From NCBI GenBank assembly GCA_034440635.1, contig JAOTON010001680.1, positions 1,554,001-1,618,000 on the forward strand: 64,000 bases of DNA, read 5' to 3'. Positions within the stretch are counted from its first letter, which is position 1, and each line of letters starts with the position of its first letter. A program made the translations under genes and the position numbers. The DNA is from Lepas anatifera (Eukaryota > Arthropoda > Thecostraca > Lepadidae). The notes under the pieces were generated by a model. It was not told where the DNA came from. It did not search any database and saw only the letters and a list, made by a program, of their open reading frames with translations. Below, in pieces: positions 42,201-55,033 of this stretch.

Positions 42201-43453
42201 TGCCCATGAGACCAAGCTTGCCCCCCCTAAGACCAAGCTCGGTTGTCCCCTGAGACCAAGCTCGAGGGCCCCTGAGACCAGGCTCACGGGCCCCCGAGAT
42301 CAATATTCGGTATTCCAAAGCCCTCGATACCAATGATCGGGGTCCCCTCCGAACTCAGGGGGCCCCCGAGATCAATGTTCGGTACTCTGGAACCCTCGAT
42401 ACCGATGATCAGGGGCCCCTGAGACCAAGCTCGGGGGTCCCCTGAGACCAAGCTCGGGCGTTCCCTGAGACCAAGCTCGGAGGGCCCCTGACACCGAGCT
42501 CGGGGCCCCTGAGACAAAGCTCTGGGGGGGGCGCTGAGACCAAGCTCGGTGGCCCCCTGAGACCAAGATCAGGGCCCCCGAGACCAATGCTCGTGTTTTC
42601 CAGTGCATACGGTCAGCCTTATGCATCAGATGCCCTCGGATGCCTCTCTGAGACCAAGCTCGAGGGCCCCTGACACTAAGCTCGGGGAGAGGGGGGCCTG
42701 AGACTAAGCTTGGGGGCATCCCTGAGACCAAGCTCGGGGGTCCCCTGAGACCAAGCTCGGGGGCCCTGAGACCAAGGTCGGAGGGCTCCCTGACACCAAG
42801 CTCGGGGGGCCCCTGAGACTAAGCTCGGAGACCCTGAGACCAAACTCGAAAGGCCCCCTGAGACCAAGCTCGGGAGCTCCCTGAGACCAAGCTCGGGGGT
42901 CCCCTGAGACCAAGCTCGGGGGTCCTGAGACCAAGCTCGGGGTTATCTGAGACCAAGCTCGGAGGGTTCCCTGACACCAAGCTCGGGGGCCCCTGAGACC
43001 AAGCTCGGGGGCCCTGATTCCAAACTCGAAGGGCCCCCTGAGACTAAGCTCGGGAGCTCCCTGAGACCATGCTCGGAGGGCCCCAGACACCAAGCTCGGG
43101 GCCTCTGAGACCAAGCTCGGGGGCCCCTGAGACCAAAATCGAAAGGCCCGTGAGACCAAGATCGAAAGGCCCGTGAGACCGAGCTCGGGGGAGGGGCCCT
43201 GAGACCAAGCTCGGGGGCCCTGAGGCCAAGCTCGGGACCCCCTGAGACTGAGCACAGGTGTCCCCAAGATCAATATTCGGTACTCTGGAGCCCTCGATAC
43301 CGATTATCGGGGGCCTCCTGAGACCAAGTTTGGGAGGCCCCCCCGAGACCAAGCTCAGGGGCCCCCGAAATCAATTTTTGTGTTTTTAGTGCATAAGGTC
43401 AGCCTAAGGGGGTCCGCGGACCCCTGAGACCCCCTCCCCTGGCTACACCACTG
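39299..43453. mobile_element. nested hAT-like element in B (4.2 kb)
   Basis: Ends CAGTGGCGTAGCCAGGATT and CCTGGCTACACCACTG. Duplication ACAGAACA (39291-39298) / TCAGAACA (43454-43461), one base changed; same insertion point as in A. The unrecognised short ORF of A has a longer counterpart here (39722-40093). Confidence 0.88.
40310..43400. repeat. GAGACC/GGGCCC satellite array in element B
   Basis: Same units as 23760-25990, about 0.9 kb more. GAGACTGACTCT variants to about 41500, then GAGACCAAGCTCGG units. Minus-strand frames of up to 189 codons (repeated GLRGP/SLVSG) are array artefacts. Confidence 0.9.
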
Positions 43454-44207
43454 TCAGAACATCTCAAGGAGCCCATTCAAGCTCTCGGCCGCCCGGTCAG
43501 TGGCTGTAAAGCCTTATAGGGGTCCCAGACCATCTCAGGGCCCTCAGTTCAACACAGAGGCCCATATTAGCTCTGATGACCAGATAAACTTAAGGGCCCG
43601 GCTCATCCAGGGCCCCTTGTCGGCATATTTGGGGCTTCAGAACAGTTCAGGGTTTCAATTAAAGCTTATAACCAAATTTCAGAGCAGTGGCCCTATTCCT
43701 GTGCAGGGGCCTCAGATAAGTTTAGGGTCTTCTGTGCATCACAGGGGATCCAGATTAGCTCAAGGGGCAATATTAACTTTACGGTCCCAGCTCAGCTCAG
43801 GGGCCTCCAGGTCGGTGGATATAGGTTCTGGCCAACTCACGGGGCCCTGTTTAAGGTTACGGCTCTTAGCTCAGTTTAGGCATCCTAGAACAGTTCATGC
43901 TGCCCAAACCATCTCAGGGGCGCTCAGTTCAGCTCAAAGGGCCCAGATTAGCTTGTATGGCATCAGAGGCCAGTTCAGGGGCCCCGAGAAGCTTAGGGGA
44001 ACTTAAAATCAACTCATAGGACCTCAACTTAGTTTAGGGGCACAGGTAAGTTTAACGGGGTTCCGGGGCAAGCTATCGGGACAGTTTGAGTTTCTTGCTT
44101 GATATTACAGTTGTTGATATTCTTATCTCCGTTGCGGGGGCCCATCCCAGAAAAGTGGGGGGCCAGTGGCCCCCTGGCCCCCCGGTTCCTACGCCTATGA
44201 CTGTCCT

Positions 44208-45432
44208 GATTACACCCATGTAAAATAAAACCTATATGTCGAATGCAAGTTTTATGCGCTGTTCAATTGTCTGTCAAATGAGCTCCTTTGTTCAAAAATC
44301 GGGCGGAATTTGCGGTATTGCGAAGGAGTTTTCCACGAAAAGTAATATTGGCCACGGAGGGAGGCATTTAGGCCCTATGTGCGCCGCCTTGCCTGCACCG
44401 AAGGATAGCCTAATATGGTAGAGCAAATAATCCAGCCAGGAGCGAGTAAAGTATCACTAGGAATGTTAAAAAGATAATGTTAATACATCTGGCTCAGGGT
44501 TTCAGGCCTTATCATTTTCATGGATAAATTTTCGTTGGGTTTCTCGCAATACAAGTGAACGCGCCTCCACCAATCAGCGGCCGCCATCTGCTGGCTGCCG
44601 CTTGCCTGCGGGCACAGAGGTTAGAGAGGTCAAGCGGGGATACCGCTGACGCCGAGTTCAAGCCTCGGTGGGGAGGGGTCGCGTGGTGGATTATAAAACG
44701 TACGTGTGCATTCAGAAAGGTGGTAGTTGTGCCTGCTGTCGGACTGAGGGGTGCAGGTGTAGGAGACATGCGCAGGTGGGTGGATATAAAGATTAGGTGT
44801 CTCTACGTACTGTATGAGATGTCGATAAGAATGGCAAAATATAACTTCATCAAATGAGCCCGGTATGTGAATATGCTTGGCGACAAAATTTCAAGCGCTG
44901 ATTTCAAATCTCAGATGTTTTTTACTGGAAACATTTTGGAGCTTTTCACGATTTTGTTTTCTTCAATTTAACACATTTGTTGGCAGTACAACACACACAG
45001 TACACGTGAGACATACGCTTGGCTGACATTTCATGCGTATGCAACACTAGAAATATAAGATGCACGAGATACATGAGATGATTAGATACCATACCGTGTG
45101 TGCCATCGCGAGAATTTTGTGCACGGTCAGCCATGTTATCTGAAAGAAACGATCGGACACCGGGCCAACCAGGTGCATCAGCACAACACCAGGAATACTG
45201 GTCAATGGGCCTTACGGCCTCGGATCCGTACCGAGGCTGGTAGGAGGCAAAGGTTAAGTAAAGGTATCTTGGATAGGAGGTGGCTGTGCTTCAGAGGTGT
45301 ATCCCTACTGAACAGAAAGGGACTGGTGCCTGGTTCACCGCAGTTTACGGCGCAGCTCAAGAAAATGCTACCATATTTTTTAATTAGTGATTGTGGCCGG
45401 TTAATTTTTAGGGAACACAGTTTTTAGGCTCT
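44208..45432. other. intergenic with a possible tRNA-like SINE
   Basis: Mostly unique. At 44615-44670 GAGGTCAAGCGGGGATACCGC and CCGAGTTCAAGCCTCGG look like A- and B-box regions of a tRNA-derived head, without a defined tail. Confidence 0.4.
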
Positions 45433-46472
45433 GGGGCATTCCAGGAAAAAAACGACCAAAAATATTTCAAATTGACACGACCATGTCTAGAAAAAATCTG
45501 AAACTTTGTCTCCGGGGTAGTTTTGGGCCAGAAACACGCCTGTGAGAATCTTAGCTCCCTCCGACCAACGGTGACCGAGTTATAGCCCGAGGCATTTTCG
45601 GGAGGTCACCTTGTAGACTCATCTTTGAAGCTTCATAACTCAAAAACGCATTGCCTGATTAACAAGTTTTGTATATCATTGAACTCGTCTTGAACCATAC
45701 ATTATTTTGAGGAAAGAAAATTTTAAAATTTTAAAAATTTTGACTTTTAATTCGTTTGACCTTTTCTTTTGTGACCTAGCTTGACCTGTTGGCAGTTGAA
45801 ATTGACCTTTTTGACACCTCAAAAATTTTGCTTCATAAATTATCTTTTGATTAAAAAAATGATAAAAAGTGCGTTATTGCGATACATCCCAAATTTTTAC
45901 CACCTAAGGTAGGTATACAGACGGTTTTTGACCACTGCAGTAGTACAGCCTCGTGTTTAATGAGCTCGTGTTTCACATGCTTCAATATAACTTTTGCACT
46001 GGAATCAAACCTTTGCATTGCTTTAAAATTGTGTGCATGGTGGCACAATTTGATGAAGTTAATATTTTTGCATTGTGCAGCACAGCTCTCCGTCAGGAGA
46101 TGCACATTCAGTTATTTCTCTCCCTTTCATGCTCCAGGCATAAGTTCTGAAGAAGAAGAAAAAACGAGCCATCGCAGGCTCCGTGATATCACACAGGCTC
46201 CGTGGCCTAATTGTTGGTTATCTCTCCTGTTCAGTAAACCATGAAGAATGAACAGTGCACTCAGAGTGACGGCGCTAAATAGCCCTTTTTAATCTCTACC
46301 GACAATGTTACATACAATAGTTTGGTCCGGTCACCTTTGAGGTCGCTCGAGGTCAGAGTATTCCTCACAGGAACACAATGGAAAACTAAATTATAGTGGC
46401 ATAATAGCTGAAAGAGCAGAGCCGTAGAAAAATTTTCAGCAACATTGAAATGCTCTTGTCGAGCCCGATCGG

Positions 46473-46523
<51 letters not shown>

Positions 46524-47663
46524 TAATTTTGTCTAGTCATATTTCAGAATTAACCTGCTATGACCTAGAGCCCGGCTTGAGTCTGTATGGTAAAAAGAAT
46601 ATTAATCAAACTGCAGTGGAAAGTCAGACACAGCAAGGTAAAAATAAAACCTCCATCGCGATCCTCGACAATTTTCAACTTTCGCAAGTTATCAAAATTT
46701 ACCAGTTGCCCCATGCATTTCTAATGGAAAGATCGTGACCTTGTCCCAGGTTATCGATATGGAAATCCTGCTACGAACAAATATATTGCTCGGTGACCTT
46801 ACTATGTGATGTGAATCTAAATACGATAGGTTAAATTTGATCTTACTGATGCACCTCCAAAGTTTTCGAGGTTAGGTCTCTTGACCTGGGTTGGCAGTCG
46901 AACCTGATATGACCCAAACCTAAAACTTTGCCAGAAGCTGCAAAAATGTCGAGTTAGAGGTATATGAAGTATGGTGACGCTGGGCGATGATGTTTTTTTA
47001 CTACTTGTGGAAACCTGAAGAGGCCGGTTGCCCACCCCCTCGTGTGGGCGCGTGTTAATTCTCATAAACTTTGACACTTGCACGATGAAAATTTCGTAAA
47101 TGCAATGCAATATCATTGCAAGCAACCGATTCCAAAAGCAATCGCTTTGTTTGCGGTGTTAAACACGATGCTGTACTACTGCAGCGGTTAGAAACCGTCT
47201 ACATACCTACCTTAGGTGGTAAAAAAATTTGGGATTTGTAGCAAGAACGCATTTTTATTTTTTATCGAAAGATAATTAATGAAGCAAAATTTTTGAGGTG
47301 TCAAAAGGTCAATTTCAACTGCCAACAGGTCAAGCTAGGTCACAAAAGAAAAGGTCAAATAAGTTAAAAGTCAAAATTTTTAAAATTTTCTTTTTTCAAC
47401 ATAATGCATGGTTCAAGACGAGTTCAATGATATACAAAACTTGTTAATCAGGCAATGCGTTTTTGAGTTATGAAGCATCAAAGATGAGTCTACAAGGTGA
47501 CTTCCCGAAAATGCCTCGGGCTATAACTCGGTCACCGTTGGTCGGAGGGAGCTAAGATTCTCACAGGCGTGTTTATGGCCCAAAACTACCCCGGAGACAA
47601 AGTTTCAGATTTTTTCTAGACATGGTGGTGTCAAGCCTTGGTCGATCTGTCTTGGAATGCCCC
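45433..47663. mobile_element. 2.2-kb foldback element with about 0.5-kb inverted arms
   Basis: Left arm 45433-45960 (from GGGCATTCCA to CAGTAGTACAGC and CTCGTGTTTAA) is the inverted complement of right arm 47159-47663, with scattered differences. The 1.2-kb loop holds an (AT)n tract, part of a GGTCA-family repeat (46750-47060) and no transposase. Target duplication not resolved. It could alternatively be two inverted copies of one repeat. Confidence 0.75.
46474..46520. repeat. (AT)n microsatellite
   Basis: About 23 TA dinucleotides, pure. Confidence 0.95.
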
Positions 47664-47885
47664 CTCTGTTTAAGCCTTTTTACATTTTCATGTTTTTGGC
47701 ATTCTTCTATCGGTCTCGTTTTGATAAACTGGCTTTTTGCTGAAACACTTTTAAGCTTCTCAAGACTGCAGCTTTTATGGGTGATTTTCTGCGTGTGTCT
47801 GTCGAATTTAACCTGTTTGTTTAATTTTTGATAACTGAAGTGAAGAGGTGAAAAACCATGCATGATATGGACCCTATTCGAATAA

Positions 47886-47886
<1 letters not shown>

Positions 47887-47931
<45 letters not shown>
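47887..47931. repeat. (AT)n microsatellite
   Basis: About 21 TA dinucleotides, 220 bp outside the foldback right arm. Confidence 0.95.
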
Positions 47932-47933
<2 letters not shown>

Positions 47934-48569
47934 GTATCTAAAATGATTATTTGAGGTGGAGGGATGGGTAGATCTGACTAACCGCGTAAACAAGGAGGGT
48001 GAAAAGCAAATCACAGAGGCAGTTACTGAGTAGGTATATATATTGTACGGCATGAACATCATTGTATTCATCTGGCATGGGCCATTCCCCTATCACGTCC
48101 TTTCGATACCGTCGCCACCCGGCCTCCAGGTGCCAGAAGCAACTGTGCACAGCTGTCTGACCGTGATTGTCACTTCCATTTTAAGCCTAAAAATTGGTTT
48201 GTATGCTAAAATATTCCGTTATTAATATCCTGGGCCATCACGTTCCTAATTCGTTATTGTTCCACATTATAATTAGTTAGTGGCTTTCAGCTTTTCAGCT
48301 CTCAGCTTTCGAATTATACCCAATTCTACGGAAATGAAGGGTGAGTTACGTTACAAGCAATGTCAAACATTGAAAATGGTGAAAATTAGCAAAACATATT
48401 TCTTTGGAATATGCTGATTTTTAGACCAAAGTTTCCCGTAACGAGCAAACCTTGTTACTAGGATGACAGAGGACATTAACGAAGCATCAAGCAACGTTGA
48501 ATAAATTGTCTAGAATGGGGGAATTTTAACTACTACGGCTCTGAGTTTGTTCAAAGTGCTCAAAATTCC

Positions 48570-48573
<4 letters not shown>

Positions 48574-48602
<29 letters not shown>
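48574..48602. repeat. (AT)n microsatellite
   Basis: About 14 TA dinucleotides, directly before the Penelope-like fragment. Confidence 0.95.
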
Positions 48603-48605
<3 letters not shown>

Positions 48606-48606
<1 letters not shown>

Positions 48607-48716
48607 GCCTGGCGGCACTAGAAGCCGTATGCATCAGGGAGCGCAACCCACTGATCAATAAACAACAGAACGCCAGGGGAACTCTCCTACTTTTTGAGGG
48701 GCCTCGGCTATCATAG
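48606..48716 (+). pseudogene. possible Penelope-like element, C-terminal endonuclease end
   Basis: Reads RLAALEAVCIRERNPLINKQ then Q and runs to TAG. The pattern LEA..IRER.P.LN.Q is the usual tail of the GIY-YIG domain in Penelope-like retroelements, where the Glu is catalytic. Everything upstream is lost at the (AT)n tract. Family call from memory. Confidence 0.45.
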
Positions 48717-49053
48717 AGTAGCCCCTCCCCTCACGTGTACTTTCATTGTAACGCTTAGAGTGTATTATGAATTTTGTCCTTGTCTCGTAATGTAAAGCTT
48801 TCCCTTTTAGACAATTTATTTATCTTGACAATCTAATCAATCTCTGTGGTGTTAATCGTGTTGCATGTTTATTTGCCGCAATGTGAAGTGATTAGTGCTC
48901 ATATGCATTGGATCTTGTGCGAGACATCAAAAATTCAAACCTTAAATTTTGTAACTACTATTCAACGTACCTCAGTCTTGAAAACGTTTATGTGAGATAA
49001 ATGAAACCGGTCGACTTTAGGTGCGTTTTTACTTCAATTTTCTTTAATATGAC

Positions 49054-49245
49054 ATGAATATCGGAACAATTTTACACGAACATAGCAAAGAAAACCGAAA
49101 ACTTATCAGGAACATTGAAACTCTAGAAAGAAAACTACAAAAAGCCAAAGCTGCGGTGACGTTCAACCAGCACTGTATTAATAATAACTTGCTTCCGTCT
49201 TATACTTATATATATATATTTAGTACCATACGTGGAAACGGTAGC
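49054..49245 (+). pseudogene. possible Penelope-like element, N-terminal fragment
   Basis: Reads MNIGTILHEHSKENRKLIRN, IETLERKLQKAKAAVTFNQH, CINNNLLPSYTYIYI before a TA-rich break. A basic coiled segment followed by F..HC....L.P.Y is typical of Penelope-like ORF starts. It lies 340 bp after a C-terminal fragment, which fits the 3'-then-5' order of their pseudo-LTR arrays. Confidence 0.4.
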
Positions 49246-52200
49246 TGAACGCCTCGAATAGCGATGGGCTTGGACCACTTTCCAGGTCGATGGACAGAAA
49301 TTTGTTTGGGGGTGGCCAGGCACCTGAATGAAATATCAACTTAGTTTCAAGATACCCTGTAACTGAAAATGTTGGTCATTTTCAGGATTGAAAATGTGTG
49401 ATGACTGAAACAAATACAATAATATGTTATCTCCTTTCATGTGGTGGTAATTTGCTTTTTCAAATTTGGGTACCCCAATGATTCTAATAAATCCACACCC
49501 TTGCAGTAAGCCTCATTGCGAGCTCAGGAACATTATCGCCTGATTGTTTTGTATCAATGTAGGTTCTATTTGTCGCTTTATGTGTGCTTTAGTATTATGT
49601 GTATTTTGTGCATCATGTGTGCCTGCATTGAAAAGTTAAAAGTGACAGCTTTCAGTGTTAGACATTAGGTTGGCGACAGGTTTGAGGTTTTTTTCATGCA
49701 CTGCGTAGGCGGAAATATTGCTACACCCAAAAATTATAATCCAAGTGTTTATTCTTGCGTCCATTTTAAAGTGATATTATAAACTATTTTTTAGAAGATA
49801 CGGTATTCAGAAAGCCCAATGCGTAAAGTACGAAAGTATTACCTTTGCTTTCCCCGTAGAGAAAGTAGTTCCCAAATTATGAGCTATATGGGGATTTCAC
49901 AGCAAGTTTAGTTTTTATTCCTACGAAACAGCTTCAGCCTTGTCGGTGCAATGTAGAAAATGAAAATGTGACGTTCCAAGGGGTCCACCGCATGAAAGGT
50001 TCTTCCATTATGATTTTACCTTCAATTTTTTATATCAGATGCCAGCTCGGTTTTTGTTCACTCCGGCGTATTATTGGTTTTTAGAAAGTCAGAAAATAAG
50101 TTTATGAGCTTACGTAGATGCTTCGCTCAAATATATTGAATTCCCCTCTTACAATGGTACGTTTTGCAGGGCTAGTCACTGGGTAACACTAGACCAAACG
50201 GTAGAAGCAGAATCACAGGGTTGGAGCACTCCAGACCAGATGTCGATTTCAAGCATTCAGTAAGCCAATCTGTTCGGCATATTTTCCCTTGTAAGGTCTG
50301 GTTTGACGTATTGGTAGGTAGTCCAGGAATGTGAGCAGAAATACGTGAACTGACACTTAAGGTATCCTGGGCAGGGTTGGATGCTATTATTTTAGCCCAG
50401 ATCTTACTAAGCCATGCTGCAGCATCAGTGTTTGAAATGGAAATTACTGAGGGTCTTATTACCTCTTCCCTTACGCTGTTCCCTTACGCTGGCATAGACG
50501 GTAACAGATGACAGCAATAAGAATAACTGGCATGAAACTGGGCCTGCTCTCGGCGTGGAAGTGCTGTCCACTCATGGTGATTTGGACCAGCGGGCCGCCA
50601 GCTCAACGACACCTTTCTGTGTAGTTTATCTTCTGGACGGTAGATGGTGCCCGTGCCGCCCTGTCACCAGTGGCGTTGCGTTAGTCTTTGACTGATATGA
50701 GCTGTCAGGGTAAGCGGAAACGTCAGCATGCAAAGGTTAGTTATCACTTATCATCGGTGGCGATTTAGCCAAGCTGCTGAAAGCGCACTAAAGCACAAAC
50801 ACATACGCACTATCACTCGTCATATCAGTCAAAACAGGTCATGCTATTTCTTTGGGGCTAGGATAAATTTTCCATTTCATTTCTTAGCATAGAAGCTGAC
50901 TGGACAGAAATGGTTTGCACCTCCCCTGCTCCCTATCGTAAAAACTATTGGACCAGCTGCGAATGTGCAGGACAACAAATCCCCCTAGAAACGGGTCCCG
51001 GTTGTCGGAAGTCGGAGGATTCTGCCACAGAGAAACAGCTTTTGAAGTCATTTCAGATGTGGTATGCATTTCTCCCGCCCGTGTCTATACGTTTGTCGGT
51101 TCAAGCAATTTTTTCTGCAATTTGCAGCGGTCCGGGAAAGTGTCTGAGAGCCACCAACGAGCCAAGCTTATGTAACAATACATATTGAGCTCTGACACTC
51201 ATAGGCGTTATTTGTCAGACCGTCAGACCCTCTGAGTCTTTTTGAATCTTAAATAGCGTTTTGGCAGATGGAGCATCCACTTCTAACGCTGAGGTGTGCA
51301 CGATCTTCCCTATTTTAGCACCGACTTGATCTACTTTGGTCACCAAAAGTTTTGGCGAGTTGGCATATTTTTCGACCTCTGGTAATTTGGTTGTTTCAGA
51401 ATAGTTATGCGGAAGCGATTTTACCCAGCAATTGCTTTCGACCTGCCAACGCTGGCGAAGGATGCTGACATACATTAGAACGGGAGCATCTTCGAGGTAA
51501 AATATCATGCAGAAAACCCAATAAATTAACGGTGAACTCAAACAATAAAAATATTCTGAGGACAATAAAGCCTCGGAAGTTAAGCAGTGGTCTTGAAAAG
51601 CTGCTACAAACACATAGGCAGCGACTTGACAAACGTTAGCCCCAAAATCAGACCCAAAACTCATTCCTAAGTAATACAGAAATGTTTTATCTCTCAACGT
51701 TTGCCAAAAATAAGTCTTTCATGTAGAAATATACAGTAAAATATGATAAAAAATAAGCTTAATGTAAGTTTTAACCCAGCGTGAACGCACAAAAGTGAAA
51801 CTGCATGTTAAGAACCACAGCCGGATAAGAACCAGAGGTGCGAAACTTGCCAACTCGGCTACCGGAGTTTGTGACACTTTCGAAATTGGGTGCATAATTG
51901 TGACAAAATAACGATCCTGACTGTATGGCTCAAAATCAAACCCCATATTTTCAAATAAAGAATGGAGCGTGTAGGGAATATTTTAACTTGGCAGCTCTGT
52001 TCTTCAATTGCACAGCGTACCATTAGTGATACAATATTGGTACTGTGTTCAGTTTCTACTAAAACGAGGGACCCGCTGCAGAAAACCCGCAAACCGCTGT
52101 CACGTTGCCAGATTTTAACATGCGCCCAATGGTGCCGATTGTTGTGTTTGCAGAAAGTTGTCGCCTAGATACCGGAAATGTGACAGTCATTTTTTCGAAA

Positions 52201-55030
52201 TACACGATTGTAGGCATATTTAAGGCATTAAAGATAACGCAGATCTTAATCAGTACTTCTCTGTCCTTTTTTCAGGTTAAATCGATTTAAGTTTGGTTTC
52301 TTGGATTTGGGCCCCTATTTCTTCGAATTTAGTATTAAGTACGCCTAAAAGCTACTAATAAAAGTACTAGTGGTGAAAAATAAACATAGCTGGGCAACAA
52401 TTCTACTTAAACTGCGCAACAGCGACAAGACAGTTAGAAATGTTTATGTGATGTAGAGCCTGCCAAAATTTAAACAGGCCGGAAGCCACTTATTTCGAGG
52501 GCATATTTATTAGGTATATCTGAGATAAGTGCAGGCTAAAACTAGCTAGAATAAATATTGCTGCCCTGGCTTATCTAAGATGAATGTAGGCTATTGCGAC
52601 TGTGCACTTTCCTATAACGGGTTTTCCTTGGCGCTTGTGCCTTTGCTTATTTGTGCCTAGATTGGTTAGATATATTTGGAGCTGGAGGAAGTTGGGGAGT
52701 TGGCGCCGCAACAGGCTGCAACAACAGTGTTCGGTGGTTTCTGATCAATTTCTATCATATTGTACAGATAGCAATGTGTGCTAATGCAGTCCTCCACAAA
52801 GTGTTAACACCCACACTGGAGGGGGCCTGGAACTAACGTGACTGGAGGGGGCCGAGTAGACCCCTTCTTATCTCTGAAAATGCAATCTCAGAACGAAATA
52901 GACTTCGAAAACGCTGGTTGGGGGTGTGCTGCTTACTAGCAGTGGTGGTAAGCAACGCACGGACCTAAATGCATGGAGTTAAAGCAGGATTTTGACTACA
53001 CTGGATCTTTCTTTGGTATGTGAATTCCAATACTTCTGTACCTATTAGGCCAATAGACATAATTTTACATCTATGTAGGCTAGTTGCCTCGAGTTTTTAC
53101 TGCAAAAGGAATGACCAGGCAGGTGATGATCGTGAGTGGAATGCAAATTTTAAGCATTTGATGTATTTATAAAATTCTACCTAAGGTCCACTTTACCAAA
53201 ACATTTTAGGTAGATCCAAATACTATGTTGACATTGACATTTTTCCTTTTATTGATATGTGGATGAAGTTTGTGGGGGGGGGAAGCTGTGGTTGGGTTCC
53301 CATTGTGTGTCATGTCTCCTTTAATAGATAAGTATGTTCCCAATAATGACTATTTTCATGATAATTGCTACATTTAATCATGTGGAAAGTACCATAATTG
53401 GAAACACTCCTTCCAAAATGGAACTTCTTCAGGGAAATGCATGTCTTGGGGAAAACTGGGTGAGTTGATAATAGTTATGACCCCAATACTGGAAAATGAC
53501 CCATAATTGGAATTTTCCTTCCAAAACAAAAACATGATCTATAATGAAACTCGTTTACTACTTTCATGCTGTAATGGTTTGGTGCTGACCTTGTCTGCTG
53601 AAAAGTAAGGGACGGTGGGACATTCGCATATTGGAATAGTATTCAGTTACATTATTATTTCTTGTGTGCGGGGGCGTGATTGGTTTGGGCTGATAAGAAC
53701 TTTCCAATTCGTTCTAGAAAACTTGGAGGTAGTAAGAATATGGATGGTCTAAGACATGTCTAAGAAATTATGCCTTTCAGAAAAAAAATCACAAGAAAAA
53801 AATTAGCACAAAAATGTTTTTTGGACGGGGGTGGGCTGGGAAGAGGGTAAAAATATACCCATATTTGCACACTGAGAGAATGGCAATACCTTTCAGTATT
53901 CTAAATTTGGTTGGGGACTTTTTGAGCTTTTTCCTCCTTTCCTGAAAGACAATAAACTGCTTCTTCCAGTGAGATTGAGGGAGGCAGCCTAACTTCTAAA
54001 GCCACCTCAAATAAGCCATCATTGAAAACGTAGGAGGGCTATGAAAACAGCATCCCAAATTCAGACAATATTTGAGGCACCAAATAACAATGCCAAGAAA
54101 ATAACGCTGAAGGGGCATTGCTGTTCGCTAAGGTAGATATCTGCCTCAAGAGGTTTAGTCCTTGTCTTACTGAGGTCGATCCGATATCCCTCTATATTGT
54201 TTCAGAAGTGCAGAAAAGTGGTTCGGTTGGGCCCAATGCTGCTCGGGATTTGAGAACCAAATTCACCTTCACACACTTGGCCTAGATATTTTCAAGTCTG
54301 GCTCAAGTTAGGCGATGGAGATGTAGGATTATTCCAAAAACTTTTATGCCAGGTCTTAACTGCCTCTTCGCCCTTGATATAGGACCAAAGTTTAGCACGG
54401 GTTAAAAAATAACCTATGTTGTAGGTTTAAATGCACTTAGCTCGAAGGAAGCTTATCTCTTGATCACGTGACGTGGGCGGGTGACATCAAGATAAAATTT
54501 CTCGTGCTATTCGAAAGCTCTTGTGGAGGGAAATCGACACCATGCCAACAAACGTTCAAATGAGGTCAAAATTGAGGCCACTCGAGTAACCCCATACACG
54601 TGTGTCCAGTCGTTTGATGAAAATATTACGTGTTTTTTGACTTATACCTTTAAAGACTGGTAAGATCTGCCTTTGTGATTTTACCATATTCGACCTTCCC
54701 CTGGTCCAACAAAGTCATTACTGATGACACAATTTCTCAAACCGTTGAAGTTATCGATAACCAGCTATCAATATGTTGTAACCCTTGACAGTCAAATGGT
54801 CCAAGGTCAGCAGCCATATGAAAGGCCAAGTAATGTATTTGATCTCAAATGGCCCTGACCTCTGTAATCTAAAATCTGTCTGCGTGCACTTCTACCATCA
54901 TTGTTTGAGCACGTGGATGCCCATCGGCTTGCTTATTGTCCTTTGACCGTCCAGGGTCAGTTAAGGCCAGTATTCTGAAATGATATTATTTGATGGCAAT
55001 AATATATGTAGAAACCGGCCGGCTGGCGAC
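49246..55030. other. intergenic, AT-rich, no gene supported
   Basis: 5.8 kb of largely unique sequence. Minus-strand frames at 51215-52092 show hydrophobic segments but no family I can recognise. A G-run is at 53274-53282. No clear repeat elements. Confidence 0.45.
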
Positions 55031-55033
55031 GTG

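Larger units (their letters stand above)
37488..44199. mobile_element. hAT-like non-autonomous element B (6.7 kb)
   Basis: Ends CAGGGGCGTAGGAACGG and CCGGTTCCTACGCCTATG as in element A, with a different 8-bp duplication, ACTGTCCT, at 37480-37487 and 44200-44207. Same internal order as A: SINE (38366-38580), CTCAGGGGCCCAG arrays (38880-39290, 43465-44060), nested element (39299-43453). About 1 kb longer than A because of a longer satellite and a roughly 205-bp insert near 37856. No transposase. Confidence 0.9.

Noticed and set aside
21059..44199. Simple segmental duplication of 21-27 kb to 37-44 kb
   Set aside because: Similarity stops exactly at inverted ends and each copy has a different 8-bp TSD, so transposition explains it better.
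51215..52092. Minus-strand frames with hydrophobic segments, possibly a receptor pseudogene
   Set aside because: No motif I can name; frames do not continue into each other convincingly.
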